A DNA stretch of 22,500 bases, taken from assembly GCA_016946835.1 (NCBI GenBank), contig JACVTC010000031.1, positions 772,501 through 795,000 on the forward strand, in the 5' to 3' direction. Each line of letters starts with the position of its first letter. The stretch's first letter is position 1. Position numbers and translations under genes: made by a program. This DNA is from Neocallimastix lanati (nom. inval.) (taxonomy: Eukaryota; Neocallimastigomycota; Neocallimastigomycetes; Neocallimastigales; Neocallimastigaceae). Under the pieces are notes generated by a model, which was not told where the DNA came from, ran no database searches, and was given only the letters and a program-made list of their open reading frames with translations. This document shows, in pieces, positions 1-21,729 of this stretch.

Positions 1-101
1 TTTATATTATATAGTTAATAATTAAAACAAAATTAAAGAAAAAGAAAAATTATTTTTTTTACAAAAAAAAAAAAAAAATAAAAATAAAAATAATAAAATA
101 C

Positions 102-2576
<2,475 letters not shown>

Positions 2577-2653
2577 TATTATCTTTTTATTACTATTTAT
2601 TAATTAATTTTATTGAATTTTTTTTTAACTTTTTTTTTTTTTTTTATTTTATT

Positions 2654-2728
2654 TTATTTTATTTTCACTTTTTCTTTTTTATTCAGTTTTTGTTGAAATT
2701 CTTGTAGTTTCTTTTTAAAGTAGGTATC
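2654..2728 (-). CDS. Possible orphan terminal exon, 24 codons plus stop
   Basis: Upstream of the CFAP100 start on the same strand, a patch of higher complexity follows an acceptor-like AAAG at 2729. It reads DTYFKKKLQEFQQKLNKKEK, then four residues and a TAA at 2656-2654. The codon mix looks like real coding sequence and not repeat, and the peptide would form a short basic, Gln-rich helix. I see no partner exon in the 1.5 kb upstream. It could be a 5' exon or UTR piece of CFAP100, a terminal exon of a gene with a distant start, or chance. No family recognised. Confidence 0.25.
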   Translation of the reverse strand, partial: DTYFKKKLQEFQQKLNKKEKVKIK

Positions 2729-2875
2729 CTTTATAAAAAAAAAATTTTTTTTTTCTTAATTCATATCTTTATTAATAATATGTATATATATATATTTATA
2801 TATATTTTATTATTATTAAAAAAAAATTTTTTTTTTTCTTTATTATGAGAAACGAATGAATGAATAAAAAAAATG

Positions 2876-2911
<36 letters not shown>

Positions 2912-3261
2912 AATAAAAAAGAATAAAAAATTAAAAAAAAAAAAAAAATAAAAATAATTAAAGTAAAAACAATGCCAATCTATTATAATAAATTATATTA
3001 ATATGATAAATTCAAAAATATTATAATATATAGTTAAAGTTGATAAAAATTATTAATAAATATTGATATTATAATTGTTATTATTGTTATTCCTTATTTT
3101 TATATACATACATATACATATATATTTTATTTTATTTTATTTTATTACGATTCCACTAGTTATTTAATATCCATTTAATATCAATAAATTAAAATCAAAA
3201 AATATAAAAATAAAAAAAAGAAAAAAAAAACTTTTGGTAAATATTTGAATTTTTATTTGAA

Positions 3262-3357
<96 letters not shown>
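3262..3357. repeat. (ATT)32 microsatellite
   Basis: An uninterrupted run of 32 ATT triplets in the intergenic region between SF3B2 and CFAP100. It produces artificial poly-Leu frames on plus and poly-Ile frames on minus, which are not genes. Confidence 0.95.
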
Positions 3358-3384
3358 TTGTAAATATTTAATTTTTTTTTCAAA

Positions 3385-3415
<31 letters not shown>

Positions 3416-3534
3416 AAAAAACCTTAAAAATTTTAAATAAGAAAGAATTATTAATAAATAAAAATTGTCAAACTTTAAAATAAAAAAATTATTTGTTGGT
3501 AGAATAAATGATAAATTTTCGTTTTACAAATGAA

Positions 3535-3612
<78 letters not shown>
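3535..3612. repeat. (AAT)16(ATT)10 perfect palindrome
   Basis: Sixteen AAT triplets (3535-3582) are followed with no spacer by ten ATT triplets (3583-3612). The inner 60 bp (3553-3612) is a perfect inverted repeat with two 30-bp arms, able to form a cruciform or a transcript hairpin. Confidence 0.95.
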
Positions 3613-3616
<4 letters not shown>

Positions 3617-3755
3617 TTATATAATTTTTATGATACTTTAAAAAAAAAAAATAAATTTTTTTCTTTTATAATTTTTATATGATTTTTATTTTTATTAAAC
3701 GATTGTATGTTTGCTTATTAACTTATTTCTAGTATAATAATATAATATAAGTAAA

Positions 3756-3791
<36 letters not shown>

Positions 3792-3815
3792 AAATAAATT
3801 AATAAAAGTTATATA

Positions 3816-3859
<44 letters not shown>

Positions 3860-4284
3860 AAAGATATTATTAAAAATAAGAAAAATTATTAAGGATTTAA
3901 TGATTAAATAAATAAAGAGAATAAAAAAAATTTTTCTTTTTTCTTTTCTTTTCTTATTTTTTTTTTTAATAAAATATTAATTTTTTAAATTATTTAAATC
4001 AAGAATCAAGAATATAAAATTATTTTGAAAATTAAAAAATAAATAAAATAATAATAATATATATATAAAAAAAAAGAAAGTAATAATAATAACAAAAATT
4101 TTAATATTATTATTAAGATTAAATATATATAATTATATATATATATATTTATGTATATAATACTATTATTACTAATATAATATATAAAATTATTGTTATA
4201 TATATGTATATGAATATGTATATTTATATAAAATTTTTCTTTTTCTTTTTTTTTTTTTTTTTTTTTTATTTTATTTCATTTCAA

Positions 4285-4680
4285 TTAAAATTTGAAATCT
4301 TTATATTTCTTATCTTCCATCTTTTTACGTTTCTTTGCTTGTCTTTGAGCATGTTCAGCAACCATATCTGAAAAGTCTTCCTTGACTTGACTTTCTTTTT
4401 CCATTTCCATTTGTTGTTCATACTTTCTTCTGACAGTATCTTCATCAAGACCTTCTTCTAATTCTTCTGGGTTCAAAGCAACTTCAATATCATTAGCATT
4501 CTTTCTTTTATTACCTCCAGTAACAGCATCCATATTATAAATATGTTGTGATCCCATAAATCCAGTAATTGTAGTTTCTTTTTGTGGAATAATTGTATAT
4601 AATGTTTTTTCTTCTTGTCTAATAAATAAATAAATAAATAAATAAATAAAAATACATTTATTTAATATGTTAATAGAGAA

Positions 4681-4712
<32 letters not shown>

Positions 4713-4953
4713 TACTAATAAATATAAACTTTTAAATTTATATTTCAAAACTATTATTAACTGTTATTTCTATTAAATAGAGACGATAAAAAAAAATTTT
4801 TTTTTAATATATTTTTTTAATTGTATATATTATAATTACTTTTTCGAATCTTTTCTAAGTTCAATAAAGTCTGGAGTTTCAAGACCACTAGCAACACTTG
4901 TAAGACCACTTGGTGTAGCCAAACCTTGAGTATCAATATCTTCTTGTTTTTCT

Positions 4954-4987
<34 letters not shown>

Positions 4988-5357
4988 TTTCTTCTTCTGA
5001 TTCAAGTTCACCCCATAAGGTTCTTTCAATTGGTTGTATATGCTATGATATATTGTTTTCAGTTTATTTAATATTATAATACAAAAAAAAAAAAAATTAA
5101 TATTTTTATTAATTTTACAACATTTTTTACTCATTTTTGATATATATTATATAATGTAAAATTATAAATATTTGTATATATCATAATTATAAAAAATTTT
5201 TTTTTATTTTTATATATAATTTATATATATATATTTATTTTTACTTCTTCAGGTACAGCGGTATATTCTGTTCCAAAGACATCACCATAAAGAGGTTGAC
5301 CAAATTCATCTACTGGAGCTTCACCCCAACCTCCTGGTTGATAACCCCATTGAGCAC

Positions 5358-5389
<32 letters not shown>

Positions 5390-6715
5390 TGGAATAAAAT
5401 AATAATATTAATAAATTTAACCTTGGTTATTTTATGATTCATATATATTATTATTATTATTATTTCTTTTTTTTTTTTTTGATTTTTACCCTTCAGGAAT
5501 TGGAGCATTAAGACCTGGAATTTTTAAATTTGGATAACTTGGTGGAGGACCATAACGTTGCATATTAATTAACCATGGTGGTGCAGCTAAAGCTGGTATA
5601 TTTAAAGCTGCCTTTAATTCATCACTTAAAATACCTGGTTTCTTTTCTTTTAATTTTGTTTCAAATTCTTTACCTTCATAGTATCTGAAAATAAATATAT
5701 AAAAAAAATATAAAATAAAAATTAATAATATAATATTTATTATATAGTTTAAAATATTATTACTTTTGATATTATATACATTGTTATTATTATTACAATT
5801 ACAATATAAATATATAAAGCTATATAGTCTTTATTTAGTAATAATAATAATAAATAAATAAAATAATAAAATAATAAAATAATAAAATAATAAAATAATA
5901 AAATAATAAAATAATAAAAAAGGATAATAAATAAAACAAAACAAAATAAAATAAAATAAGTAAAAAAAAATTAATACATAAAACTTACAATTCACCATGA
6001 ATAGTTAATTTTGGTTTTGTTTGATAACGGAAGAAAGCATCATGAAGTTTTTGATAATCAATATCTAATTTACCCATTTTAGGTTGAGTCCTTTCTCTTG
6101 TTTTTGATTTTAATCTTTGTTGATCTTCCTTTTCTTTAACAGCTGATCTTAATTCCATAATACCAGTTTGTTTAATAAAATCTATTGATGTAATTTTTAT
6201 TATTTTATTTAATAAACGAAAGAATTGTGGGGTAAAAAAAAATTGTAAAAATAAAAATAAAAATAAAAATCATTATAATAATTGAAGTTATAATATGAAT
6301 TAGTACATATATATATATTATTAAATTTTATTTAAGTCTTTAAATATGATATAATTGAAATTTCATTTTGAATTTTAAAATTGAAAAAAAAAATCCAATA
6401 TCAATAATTATTTATTGTTATAAAAATTTTATTTTATTTTTTTTTTTATATTTCATTGTTAAAACATATATGTATATAAAGAGTGTATATATATATATAA
6501 AACTTTTTTATTTTTATTTTTATTTATATTTTACCTGGTAATTCAAATGGTAATTTTTCGATACCACGTTTTCCTTGTAGATATTTTCTTTTTTGACTCC
6601 AATGCTGTGGTACTGGAACAGTATTTTTATATGCTTTTAAAGTAATTAATAATTTTGGATCAGCTGCTGTAACATCAACCCACTTTTTCAATGTTTGTCA
6701 TTAAATTTTATAAAT

Positions 6716-6757
<42 letters not shown>

Positions 6758-7549
6758 ATATATAATTTTTATTATATAATTGAAAAAGATATATTGAATG
6801 AAAATATTATATATATATATAAATAATAATAATGATATGTAAAATAAATATATGATTTAAAAAGTTGTATAATTTATAAAACAAGAAAAAAAAATTTTTT
6901 TTTTATTAATTAGAGAACTTTATTCATTATATTGAAATTTTGTTTGTTAAGGAGTATCCATTTATAAATAATTATGCAAAAAAAAAAAAAAAAAATATTA
7001 TTCTACCTCAACAACTTCTGGTTTATTAACCATTTGCTTTAATTCAGCAACAGTTAATCTATTGAGTTTCTTCAATTTTTTCTTTCCTATAACATTTTCT
7101 TTGGGTTCATCATTTTCTGAATCAGAATTTTCTGAATCAGAACTTGATTTATCGTCATCTTTTTCTTTTTCTTCCTCTTTTTCTTTATTCTCTTCATTTT
7201 TTTCTTCCTCTTCTCCTTGATTTAAAAAGTGATTAAATACATCTTTAAATTGTTCATATTCTGGATTATTACTAAAATTTGGTGTTTCTACTTCATATTC
7301 AATTTCTACATTATCTGTATCGTCTTCCTGTTTTATTATTATTATCATTATAATTGAAAAAATAACAAATAAAAAAATTTTTTTTATGTTATAATGTTTT
7401 TTAATTATTGATTTAATTGATTTGAAATGTATATTAAAATTTTTAAATTTAATAATTATGTTGAAAAGATTTATAAGAATATTAATAATGTAACATAAAG
7501 ATATATAATATAAAAATGAGAATGCATTTTAAAAAAATATATCATAAAT

Positions 7550-7580
<31 letters not shown>

Positions 7581-8077
7581 AAGAATTTTAATAAATTAAT
7601 TAGAAAAAATATGTTATTGAAAATTATATTTTAATATTTCAAAAAGAATATTATTTTATAAGTGATTTATTATTCATTTTATGATGAAAATTAAATATTT
7701 TTTAGATTAAAATTATTATTTTATTTTATTAATAATACTTTTTTTTAAAAAAAAAAAACAAAAAATAATAATATTTTATCCAAATATAAATAAATATGTA
7801 TTTTTTTTTATTTTATTTCAATTATCATTCTTACTTTACTACTGGTATCTAAATTATAAAGATCTTTAAGATCTGGGACAACTCCTCTCTTCTTCTTCTT
7901 CTTTTTCTTATTTTTTTTCTTATTATTATTATTTTTATTATTGTTACTCTTATTGCTAGTACTTTTCTGTTTAGCTTTTTCCAATTCAAGTTTCTTCTTT
8001 TCAATTTCTTCTATTAAATCATTTTCACTAATTTTTTGTTCCTCTAATTTTACATTACTCTGTACCTCCGTAATCAT
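4285..8077 (-). CDS. SF3B2: Splicing factor 3B subunit 2 (SAP145/Cus1), complete, 8 exons
   Basis: Exons: 8077-7835, 7327-7007, 6682-6535, 6181-5989, 5684-5490, 5356-5245, 5042-4840 and 4618-4285. All introns are GT-AG and all phases join, giving 582 aa. SF3B2 is part of the SF3b complex of U2 snRNP and helps anchor U2 at the intron branch site through SF3B4 and pre-mRNA contacts in the nucleus. Residues 1-80 are acidic/Lys-rich. DUF382 spans about 185-308, with VPVPQHWSQKRKYLQGKRG and PKMGKLDIDYQKLHDAFF. The PSP proline-rich domain spans about 313-368 (PPWLINMQRYGPPPSYPNLK). GWGEAPVDEFGQPLYGDVFG and a Glu-rich segment follow, then the conserved tail with KEDFSDMVAEHAQRQAKKRK ending KYKDFKF. 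I see no N-terminal SAP domain or Pro-rich arm as in the roughly 895-aa human protein; the size is nearer yeast-type orthologues. The start is the first ATG after an in-frame TAA. Near-certain by motif match. Confidence 0.96.
5685..5988 (-). repeat. SF3B2 intron 4 with an (AATAAAAT)n minisatellite
   Basis: Intron between SF3B2 exons 4 and 5, donor GTAAGT and acceptor CAG. At about 5867-5917 it carries several copies of an 8-bp AATAAAAT unit, followed by AAAAC/AAAAT pentamers to about 5960. Confidence 0.75.
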
Positions 8078-8569
8078 TTCTATTATATAATATATTATAA
8101 CTTTTTACTTTTAAAAGAAAATTAATAAAAAAATTTGATATTAATAAATTTATAAAATTTTCAGATTTTTTTAAAAAATTTTTTTTCTTATATAATAAAT
8201 TAATTTTAAAAAAATATATATAAATATATTTATATATATATATTACTAAAATCAATTAAATAATTAATAAATAAAAACAAAAAATTTTATTTCTATATTC
8301 ATATTTTATTTTTACTTTATTTTTTTCAATCTGTACTTTATATTCCTATTCTACTATTTATTTTATTTTATTTCTTTATTTTTAATTACTTTTAAACAAA
8401 TAATAATTATTTGAGATTAATTAAAAAATAATATATATATATATATATTAATAATTATTAATAAACCAAAATAAAAATAAAAATATAAATAAAAATAAAA
8501 AAAAAAATTAAATAGACACAAACTTAACATTTTTTTATAAAAAGATAAAATAATTTGATTTTATTTGCA

Positions 8570-8604
<35 letters not shown>

Positions 8605-8994
8605 ATTTTATTTATTAATAATCATTGTATTACTTTAAATACCAACAAATTTTTATTTTTCTATATTATATAATATTTCATTTAAAAAAAAATCATTTTT
8701 GTTGTTTTAAACATATTTTTTTTTTTTTTTTTTTTTTTAAAAAAAATAATATTTTAAAAAAAATATATATAAAAATTAATTATTGTAATGTAAATTTATA
8801 TATTATTATTATATAAACTTTTATATATATATATATTAATATATAAAAACATATATACACATAGGATTTATATATGTACACTTTTTTCTTTTTTTTTTTT
8901 TCTTCTTCTTTTTATATATATATTTATTAATTTATTTATTTATTATTTATTTTTAATTATATTATATTATTATTTATTTTAATATATTTATTAT
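8078..8994. other. Intergenic spacer between ATG13 (3' end) and SF3B2 (5' end)
   Basis: 917 bp with no frame that looks coding. It holds AT dinucleotide runs (for example 8573-8601), A- and T-runs, and several AATAAA-like hexamers on the minus strand just below 8995 that could serve ATG13 polyadenylation, but these are common by chance at this base composition. The SF3B2 promoter must lie here because both genes point left. Confidence 0.65.
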
Positions 8995-17125
<8,131 letters not shown>

Positions 17126-17209
17126 TGGCAATAATAATATTATTATTATAATTACTATTATTCTTATTTTATTTTATTTTTATTTTTTTTTTTTTAATTT
17201 TTATTTTAA

Positions 17210-17243
<34 letters not shown>

Positions 17244-18939
17244 TTCCTTTATTTATATATAACAATAGCATATATATATATATGGATAATTAATTTAAGA
17301 CCTGCTAATGAATTAAAAATATTTATTATATATTTTTTTTTATAATTATTTATTATTATTATTATTATTTATTTATTTTATTTTATTTAATTTTATTTTT
17401 TAATTTTTTTTTTTTTAATTTGAAATGTAGTAAAATTTCTCTTATCTATGATTAATATGATATTAGTTTTTAGTATTTCTGTTTTGGTATATTATATTAT
17501 CTTATATACACCCTTTCTTCTTATTATTATTTCAATTTATATTTCTTTAAAAAAAAAAAAAAAAAAAACTTTTTTTTTATTTTTTATTTAAGAAGAAAAA
17601 TAATACAATGTTTAAAATTTATTTTAATATTTATATATTAATTTTGAAATTTGTTATTTTTATGGGGAAAAAAAAAAGGTAATTTCATTAATTGAATTGT
17701 ACATAGAATATATAAAGAAAAGTTTAAAAAAAAAAGTTTTTCTTTTTTCTCCATTCAATATATATATAAGAAGCTATTATTTGTAAATTTTTAATTATGT
17801 TCCAAAATATATATATATATATTAAACTTTTAAACCTGGCTTTATAATTAGTATAATACTAAAAATTATATACATATATATATAAAGGAATGAAAGGAAA
17901 AGCTTAAATTATATATAATAATTAAATTATTATTAAATATTTATTATTTTCTTTTTTTTTTTTTTTTTTTAACTTTTGTTTAATTTTTATTTCTTTTTCT
18001 TTATTTTTCTTTTTCTTTTTCTTTTTCTTATTGAATATAAAAGTGTAATACGTTAGCTTGTTTTCTTTAAAATTTTTTATGAATTCAGATAATAAATTTA
18101 AAATTTTAAATATGTAATAGTAAAAAAAAAAAATATAATAATAGTTATATAATAAATAAATAACAGAATTGGTATATTATTTTTAAGTATGAGTTTTTTT
18201 ACTTCTAAATTTTTTGTTTAATTTGGAACTAGTTTCAAATAATATAATTTATTATGTCCATTTACTGTATAAAAAGGTTCAAATTATTGAAGTGTGAAGA
18301 AATTAAAATAAAAGAAAAACAAATTTTCCTTTTTTCCTCTAAAAAAAGAAAAAGATATTTTATAATATTTAAAAAAAAAAAAATAATTATAATAAATGTT
18401 AATGTAAAAGTAAATGTAAAACTAAAAGGAAAAGTGAAAGTAAAAAAGAGATAAAAAGTTTAAATATAAAAATTCTTTATTATAATTTTTAAAAAATTAA
18501 TATATTAATATATTAATATATAAATTTATTTTTTTATTTCTTATTTTTTATTTTTTTTTTATTAATTTATTTCAAAAAAATTTTAGTTTATGTTTATGTA
18601 TTTTTAAAAAAAAAAAAATTCTAAATATATATAATATAAAAAAAAAAAAAAAGTATGGACATTCAATATATAAGAATATATCATACATAAGGCTATGTTA
18701 ATGAATAATAACAATCATAATAATTAAATAAAAAAACAGTACTTTTATATAAATATAAAAAAGATATAAATAAAAACAAAATTTTTTTATTTTTTATTTT
18801 CTGTTTTTTATTTTATGTTTTTTATTTTCTGTTTTTTACCTAATATGATTTTATTTATTTTTATTAATTTTTAAGCTTAGTTTTATATAATAAACTAAAT
18901 ATAATTTAATTTTTTTATTCTATTTTATTTTATTTTATT

Positions 18940-18979
<40 letters not shown>

Positions 18980-19144
18980 AAATCTTTTACCATATTATAA
19001 AATTTTTTAAATTTTAAACAATTTTATTCTTTGTATACATATTATTTCATCTATTATTTATTACTTACTATTTATTATCTATTATTTATTATCTATTATT
19101 TATTTTATGGTATGATTAACTTTATGTAAAATTTATTATTATTT
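17126..19144. other. Gene-free AT-rich region upstream of ATG13
   Basis: About 2 kb with no supported gene. It includes the presumed ATG13 promoter next to 17125, long T-runs (about 17212-17240, 17950-17970), A-runs (about 18948-18977), and slightly less extreme patches near 17440-17520 and 18180-18300 with no long frame or splice structure. A 66-codon plus-strand frame at 18254-18454 is Lys/Ile/Val low-complexity and unsupported. Confidence 0.65.
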
Positions 19145-19545
19145 AATAATTGAATAATTAATAATAAATAATAAATAATAAATAAATAATAAAAAATAAA
19201 TAATAAATAATAAATAATAAATAATAAATAATAAATAATAAATAAATAATAATAAATAAATAATAATAAATAAATAAATAAATAAAATATAGATAATAAA
19301 TAATAAATAATAAATAATTAAATAATAAATAATAAATAATAAATAATAATAAATAATAATAAATAATAAATAATAATATATAAATGAAAAATAAATAATA
19401 AATAATAAATAATAAATAATAAATAATAAATAATAAATAATTGAATAATAAATAATTAAATAATAAATAATAAATAATAAATAATAAATAATAAATAATA
19501 AATAATTAAATAATTAAATAATTAAATAATTAAATAATTAAATAT
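19145..19545. repeat. AT-only minisatellite, mixed TAAATAA/TAAATAATAA units
   Basis: About 400 bp made almost entirely of AAATAAT and AATAAATAAT-type units (periods 4, 7 and 10 intermixed), grading at the right end into (TAAATAAT)n/(AATTAAAT)n. There are almost no G or C bases. It may act as a DNA-unwinding, nucleosome-excluding or matrix-type segment, but nothing shows this directly. Confidence 0.9.
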
Positions 19546-19713
19546 TAATTTTATATCTATTAAATAACTTTAAATAATAGTAAAAAATTTTAAAAAAAAA
19601 ATATATTAATTTTTAATTTTTAATTTTTAATTTTTTTTTAATTAAATTTAATAAAATATTTTTTAATAAAAAAAATGGAAATAAAAAAAAAATTCAATTT
19701 TTTTTTTTTTTAG

Positions 19714-20059
19714 TTTTATTGGTAAGAAGTTGACTATTATCTCTGTATTTCTGTATTAGTAAACTTTTCATTTTCAATTTACAATTGTTTTTTTTTGTTT
19801 TTTTTTTGTTGTTGTTGTATAACTGATAATTTGTTATTAAAATTTTATAGAAAAAAATTTTTTTAAACACTTAATAAAAATATAAAAATTAATATTTTTT
19901 TTTTTTATTTTAGTCCTATTGGTAAGAAGTTGACTCTTCAGTTGTAAAGAGTATTAATATTAATATTTATATTATTATTAATATTATTATTAATATTATT
20001 ATTAATATTATTATTATTATTACTTATTATTAATTATTATTATTATTATTATTATTATC

Positions 20060-20095
<36 letters not shown>

Positions 20096-20805
20096 TATTA
20101 ATTATTATTATTATTATTTATTATAAATTATTATTAATATTATTATTATTATTATTTTAAATAATAAAAAATGCTATTGTTTACCTTATTATCAAAGCTA
20201 TTTAATTGATCTTGAAGGTAATAATACAAAATACAAAACTTTGACTCCTTTCTTATAAATTTTACAGTAAAAAAAAAAAAAAAAAATTTAAATGATTTGA
20301 AATAGTAAAAAAAAAATAAAAAACTTTTCTATTTGGTTCTGTTGATTGATCAGAGGTTAACTCTTTTAGTAATATTGAGTAGTAGTAATAGTAGTAGTAA
20401 TAATAGTAGTAGTAGTAGTAGCAATAATTTTTTTTTTTTTTTCATTGGTCCTATTAGTGAAAGGTTGACGTTGACACTCTTAGTTATGAAAAGAACTTTT
20501 TTTTTTTTGATACAGCTAAAGAGTGTAAAGAATTTAAAAAAAAAATATAAATAAAAAAAAATAAAAATAAAAAAAGAACTTAAAAAATATATATTTTATT
20601 ATTAAATAGAATTCCAAGTATTTAATAATAAAAAGTTATTATTTTTTTAAGTGTTTTTTATTTCATCTTCCTTCCTTCCTCTTCCAAATATCTAAATTTT
20701 AGTTTAATCATAATTTAAAAAAAATGTACTAGAAGGACTAAGTAATAGAAATTCTTCTTTGCTTCATTACTGATTTGACGTTGACTTCCTTGATTATTGT
20801 TAAAA
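19714..20805 (+). repeat. Family of short diverged interspersed repeats with a TTGACTCTT-like core
   Basis: At least five related 25-40 bp segments lie at about 19714-19745, 19911-19946, 20331-20375, 20441-20490 and 20761-20800. The two closest share ATTGGTAAGAAGTTGACT exactly, each after a T-run and TTTTAG. Read on plus, four contain a common peptide pattern: SFIGKKLTI, SPIGKKLTL, LLIDQRLTLLV, GPISERLTLTLLV; the fifth reads ITDLTLTSLIIV. Spacer DNA is poly-A/T, ATT/AATATT repeats (about 19951-20160) and a TAG-triplet microsatellite (about 20378-20425). A weaker sixth match is ACTTTGACTCCTTTC near 20239. No ORF joins them. They may be pieces of a decayed repeated gene, a mobile-element remnant or a minisatellite. 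Confidence 0.55.
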
Positions 20806-20986
20806 AAATTTTTTTTTTTTTTTATTATTGTTAGCTCCATATTAAGAAAAGAATAAAAAAATAAAAATAAAAATAAAAAAAAGATATGACTAAGAAGGTT
20901 TTAGATAAGGAATAAACTTTATTTAATAATATTTATTAAAATATATATATAAATACGTATATGAAATTTTTTATATTAATATACTA

Positions 20987-21020
<34 letters not shown>

Positions 21021-21698
21021 AATTACATTATAAGTTTTGAGGGACGAAATGTCCTCTAACTCTTCGTATTCATCAATGATAATTCCATGTGAATAAAAAT
21101 TACTATTCGAGTCTGTATCAGAATTTCTTCTTTTTCCCGTGAACTTTTAAGAAGTTTATTCACTTAAATGTTTCTGTTCCCCAGTATCGAATGGTAGCAC
21201 CATCTAAAGCTGGAATTCCTCCAAGAAGGAATATATAATAAATAGACCTGTTTATGAAATTTTTCATATTCGAAAATATTTAGAATATGAAGGAAGTAAG
21301 GAAAGATTCCTTACTTTATTTATAAATAAAATGAAAAAGTCATTGATGAAATCTAAAGATTTACATCGATACGAAAGAAAAGGTAGATCATTCAAATATT
21401 CAATGGATAAAAGATGAATCAACTTTTCCACAGCAAGAACAGAATTTAAGGCAATCGTCAGAAACTCTTCCACTTCTAATTGCAATAGTGGTATTATATT
21501 TGTAACCAGCTCTTAATCTTAAGAATCCAATTAAAAAACCTAAACTTAAATGAGGGTAATTCAAGGCTGTTCTTGAATAAATTTCTAGTAAATTTATAAA
21601 TTTGAAGTTATCGTACCTTTGATTCCTTGAAATTTATCAACGTCAGACCAATATGATTCAATAACATCTTTGAATTTAGTGATATTCTTTTTCTTTAT

Positions 21699-21729
<31 letters not shown>

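Larger units (their letters stand above)
2577..4284. other. Intergenic region between SF3B2 (3' end) and CFAP100 (5' end)
   Basis: About 1.7 kb of almost pure A/T with no convincing gene. It must contain the CFAP100 promoter (near 2.6-3 kb) and the SF3B2 3' UTR and polyadenylation region (just below 4285), but no canonical element stands out from the AT background. Contents include a possible small exon at 2654-2728, an A-run near 2880-2908, (ATT)32 at 3262-3357, an A-run near 3386-3411, the (AAT)16(ATT)10 palindrome at 3535-3612, and a T-run (about 3761-3786) facing an A-run (about 3820-3857). Confidence 0.7.

Noticed and set aside
17126-17345. Plus-strand ORF at 17097-17345 as a divergent gene
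   Set aside because: It is Phe/Ile-rich from T-runs and overlaps ATG13 exon 1 antisense; no domain or coding codon pattern.
18254-18454. Plus-strand 66-codon ORF rich in Lys/Ile/Val
   Set aside because: Low-complexity GTAAAAGTAAATGTAAAA repeats explain it; no recognised domain and no neighbouring exon.
21240-21417. Plus-strand open stretch reading NRPVYEIFHIRKYLEYEGSK
   Set aside because: It lies antisense within the LINE relic, whose minus-strand readings on both sides match reverse transcriptase C-terminal motifs; no start or family recognised on plus.
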